This document shows, one piece after another, positions 11,900 through 13,301 of a stretch of DNA of 13,301 nt; position 1 is the first letter of the stretch; each line of letters opens with the position of its first letter. Position numbers and translations under genes: made by a program. The stretch comes from an uncultured Selenomonas sp. (GTDB lineage: Bacteria; Bacillota; Negativicutes; Selenomonadales; Selenomonadaceae): NCBI GenBank assembly GCA_900552565.1, contig USAK01000041.1, forward strand, positions 1-13,301, in the 5' to 3' direction. Below the pieces are notes generated by a model, which was given only the letters and a program-made list of their open reading frames with translations, ran no database searches and was not told where the DNA came from.

Positions 11900-13301
11900 T
11901 TAGCCCTTGCGTGCATTCTTGGCGTTGCGGCCGCGGACCGTGCGGTCAAGGATGGCCTTGCGCAGACGGATGTGCTCCGGCGTGACTTCGACGAGCTCAT
12001 CGCTGTTGATGTACTCGATAGCCTGCTCGAGCGAAAGGATGCGCGGCGGCGTCAGACGGATAGCTTCATCCGAAGAAGACGTACGCATGTTGGAAACGTT
12101 CTTCTTCTTGCACGGGTTGATATCGATATCGTTCTCGCGGGAGTTCTCGCCGACGATCATGCCTTCGTAGACCTGCTCGTTCGGTCCGATGAACATCGTG
12201 CCGCGGTCCTGCAGCGTGTAGATGCCGTAGCCCGTCGTCTCGCCCTGTTCAAAAGCGACGAGGGAACCGCGCGTACGCCCCGGGATGTCGCCCTTGTACG
12301 GTGCATAGCCATGGAACACATGGTTCATGATGCCGTTGCCCTTCGTGCTCGTGAGGAGCTCGGAACGGAAACCGATGAGGCCGCGGGCCGGAATCGTGAA
12401 CTCGAGGCGCATGTAGCCAGCCGTCTCCGTCATGTTCGTGAGCTCAGCCTTGCGCGTGCCGAGGCCTTCCATGACAGCACCCATGTACTCCTGCGGAACT
12501 TCGACCGTCAGGTTCTCGATTGGCTCGCAGAGCTGGCCGTTAATCGTCTTGTAGACAACTTCCGGTTTGCCGACCTGCAGCTCGTAGCCCTCGCGGCGCA
12601 TCTCCTCAATGAGGATGGACAGATGCAGCTCGCCGCGGCCCGAAACCTTGAAAACATCCGGCGAATCCGTCTCTTCAACCTTCATGGCGACGTTCGTCTC
12701 AACTTCCTTAAAGAGGCGGTCACGCAGGTGACGCGACGTGACGAACTGGCCTTCGCGGCCGGCGAACGGGCTCGTGTTGACACCGAACGTCATGGAGAGC
12801 GTCGGCTCGTCGATGCGGATAGCCGGCAGTGCCTCTGGCTTTTCAGCGTCAGCGACCGTGTAGCCGATGGAAACATCGCCGAGGCCCGTCAGTGCGACGA
12901 TTTCGCCCATCGATGCTTCCGGCACCTCGATGCGCTGCATGCCCTGATAAACAAAGACCTTGCCGATTTTCGCACGGATTTCCTGGTCGCCGTTGATGAG
13001 AACGACGTTCTGGTTCGTGCGGGCCGTGCCGCGGCTGATACGGCCGACAGCGACGCGGCCGACATAGTCGTCAGCTTCAAGCGTCGTGACCATCATCTGC
13101 AGAGGACCCTCCGGGTCGCCGTGCGGAGCCGGAATCTCTTTGACAATCGTCTCCATCAGCGGCTCGAGGTTCGTGCTCTCGTCTTCCATATTATACTTAG
13201 CGATACCATCGCGGGCCGTCGCATAGATGACCGGGAAGTCCAGCTGATCATCATCAGCATCGAGTTCCATGAAGAGCTCGAGGACTTCGTCATAGACGTC
13301 G
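11900..13301 (-). CDS. typA: Ribosome-associated GTPase TypA/BipA, C-terminal part (5' end outside window)
   Basis: About 466 residues of a protein normally near 605-615 long; the N-terminal GTPase motifs (P-loop, NKxD) lie beyond the right edge. The frame is open to the last base (DVYDEVLELFMELDADDDQLDFP), so the ATG at 13270 is internal. Visible parts are the end of the G domain (FPVIYATARDG), the EF-Tu-like domain II (MMVTTLEADDYVGRVAVGRISRG), domain III (FKVSGRGELHLSILIEEMRREGYEL), the EF-G-like domain V and the BipA-specific C-terminal domain. The last includes GLIGFRSELLT, the NPCKKKNVSNMR loop and VEVTPEHIRLRKAILD, used in ribosome binding. TypA assists ribosome assembly and stress or low-temperature growth. 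It ends in a double stop (TAATAA) followed by a strong terminator. Confidence 0.97.
   Translation of the reverse strand, partial: DVYDEVLELFMELDADDDQLDFPVIYATARDGIAKYNMEDESTNLEPLMETIVKEIPAPHGDPEGPLQMMVTTLEADDYVGRVAVGRISRGTARTNQNVVLINGDQEIRAKIGKVFVYQGMQRIEVPEASMGEIVALTGLGDVSIGYTVADAEKPEALPAIRIDEPTLSMTFGVNTSPFAGREGQFVTSRHLRDRLFKEVETNVAMKVEETDSPDVFKVSGRGELHLSILIEEMRREGYELQVGKPEVVYKTINGQLCEPIENLTVEVPQEYMGAVMEGLGTRKAELTNMTETAGYMRLEFTIPARGLIGFRSELLTSTKGNGIMNHVFHGYAPYKGDIPGRTRGSLVAFEQGETTGYGIYTLQDRGTMFIGPNEQVYEGMIVGENSRENDIDINPCKKKNVSNMRTSSSDEAIRLTPPRILSLEQAIEYINSDELVEVTPEHIRLRKAILDRTVRGRNAKNARKG

Overview
The window reads as ordinary chromosome of a fermentative, moderately high-GC anaerobe of the Firmicutes side, most likely Negativicutes (Selenomonas/Mitsuokella/Megamonas type). 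That placement is an inference from the oxygen-sensitive Fe-S tartrate dehydratase/fumarase, the style of the methionine-salvage genes, the strong purine-rich ribosome binding sites and sigma-A-like promoters. No 16S rRNA or other marker is present to confirm it. Every gene I can support lies on the minus strand, so transcription runs from high to low coordinates. I see no tRNA, rRNA, CRISPR array, phage gene or transposase.

Read in the direction of transcription, from high to low coordinates: (1) the C-terminal three quarters of typA/bipA (11900-13301), closed by a strong terminator; (2) a small acidic membrane protein of unknown function (11372-11719); (3) ttdA-ttdB, a two-subunit [4Fe-4S] L(+)-tartrate dehydratase or class I fumarase, preceded by a promoter and a TGTGA-N6-TCACA palindrome of Rex/CRP type; (4) an M18 aspartyl-type aminopeptidase that uses a TTG start; (5) an esterase and ATP-grasp ligase pair with its own promoter; (6) pstB-phoU, with no pstS, pstC or pstA in front of it and with a long inverted repeat in its leader; (7) a two-terminator, GC-rich hairpin region; (8) a three-gene unit of hexapeptide O-acetyltransferase, nitroreductase and histidine phosphatase, closed by a terminator; (9) a promoter followed by a class II aldolase, mtnK and the first codons of what is probably mtnA, running off the left edge.

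The last group is the most coherent pathway. MtnK phosphorylates 5-methylthioribose, MtnA isomerises the product, and a FucA-like aldolase next to them points to the short DHAP shunt for methylthioadenosine by-products rather than the full methionine salvage pathway. The ttdAB pair feeds C4-dicarboxylate metabolism and may be controlled by redox state. PstB-PhoU belongs to phosphate uptake and signalling, but its permease partners must lie elsewhere. The esterase/ATP-grasp pair is the most plausible carrier of undescribed chemistry. Nothing in the window amounts to a clearly novel multi-gene system.
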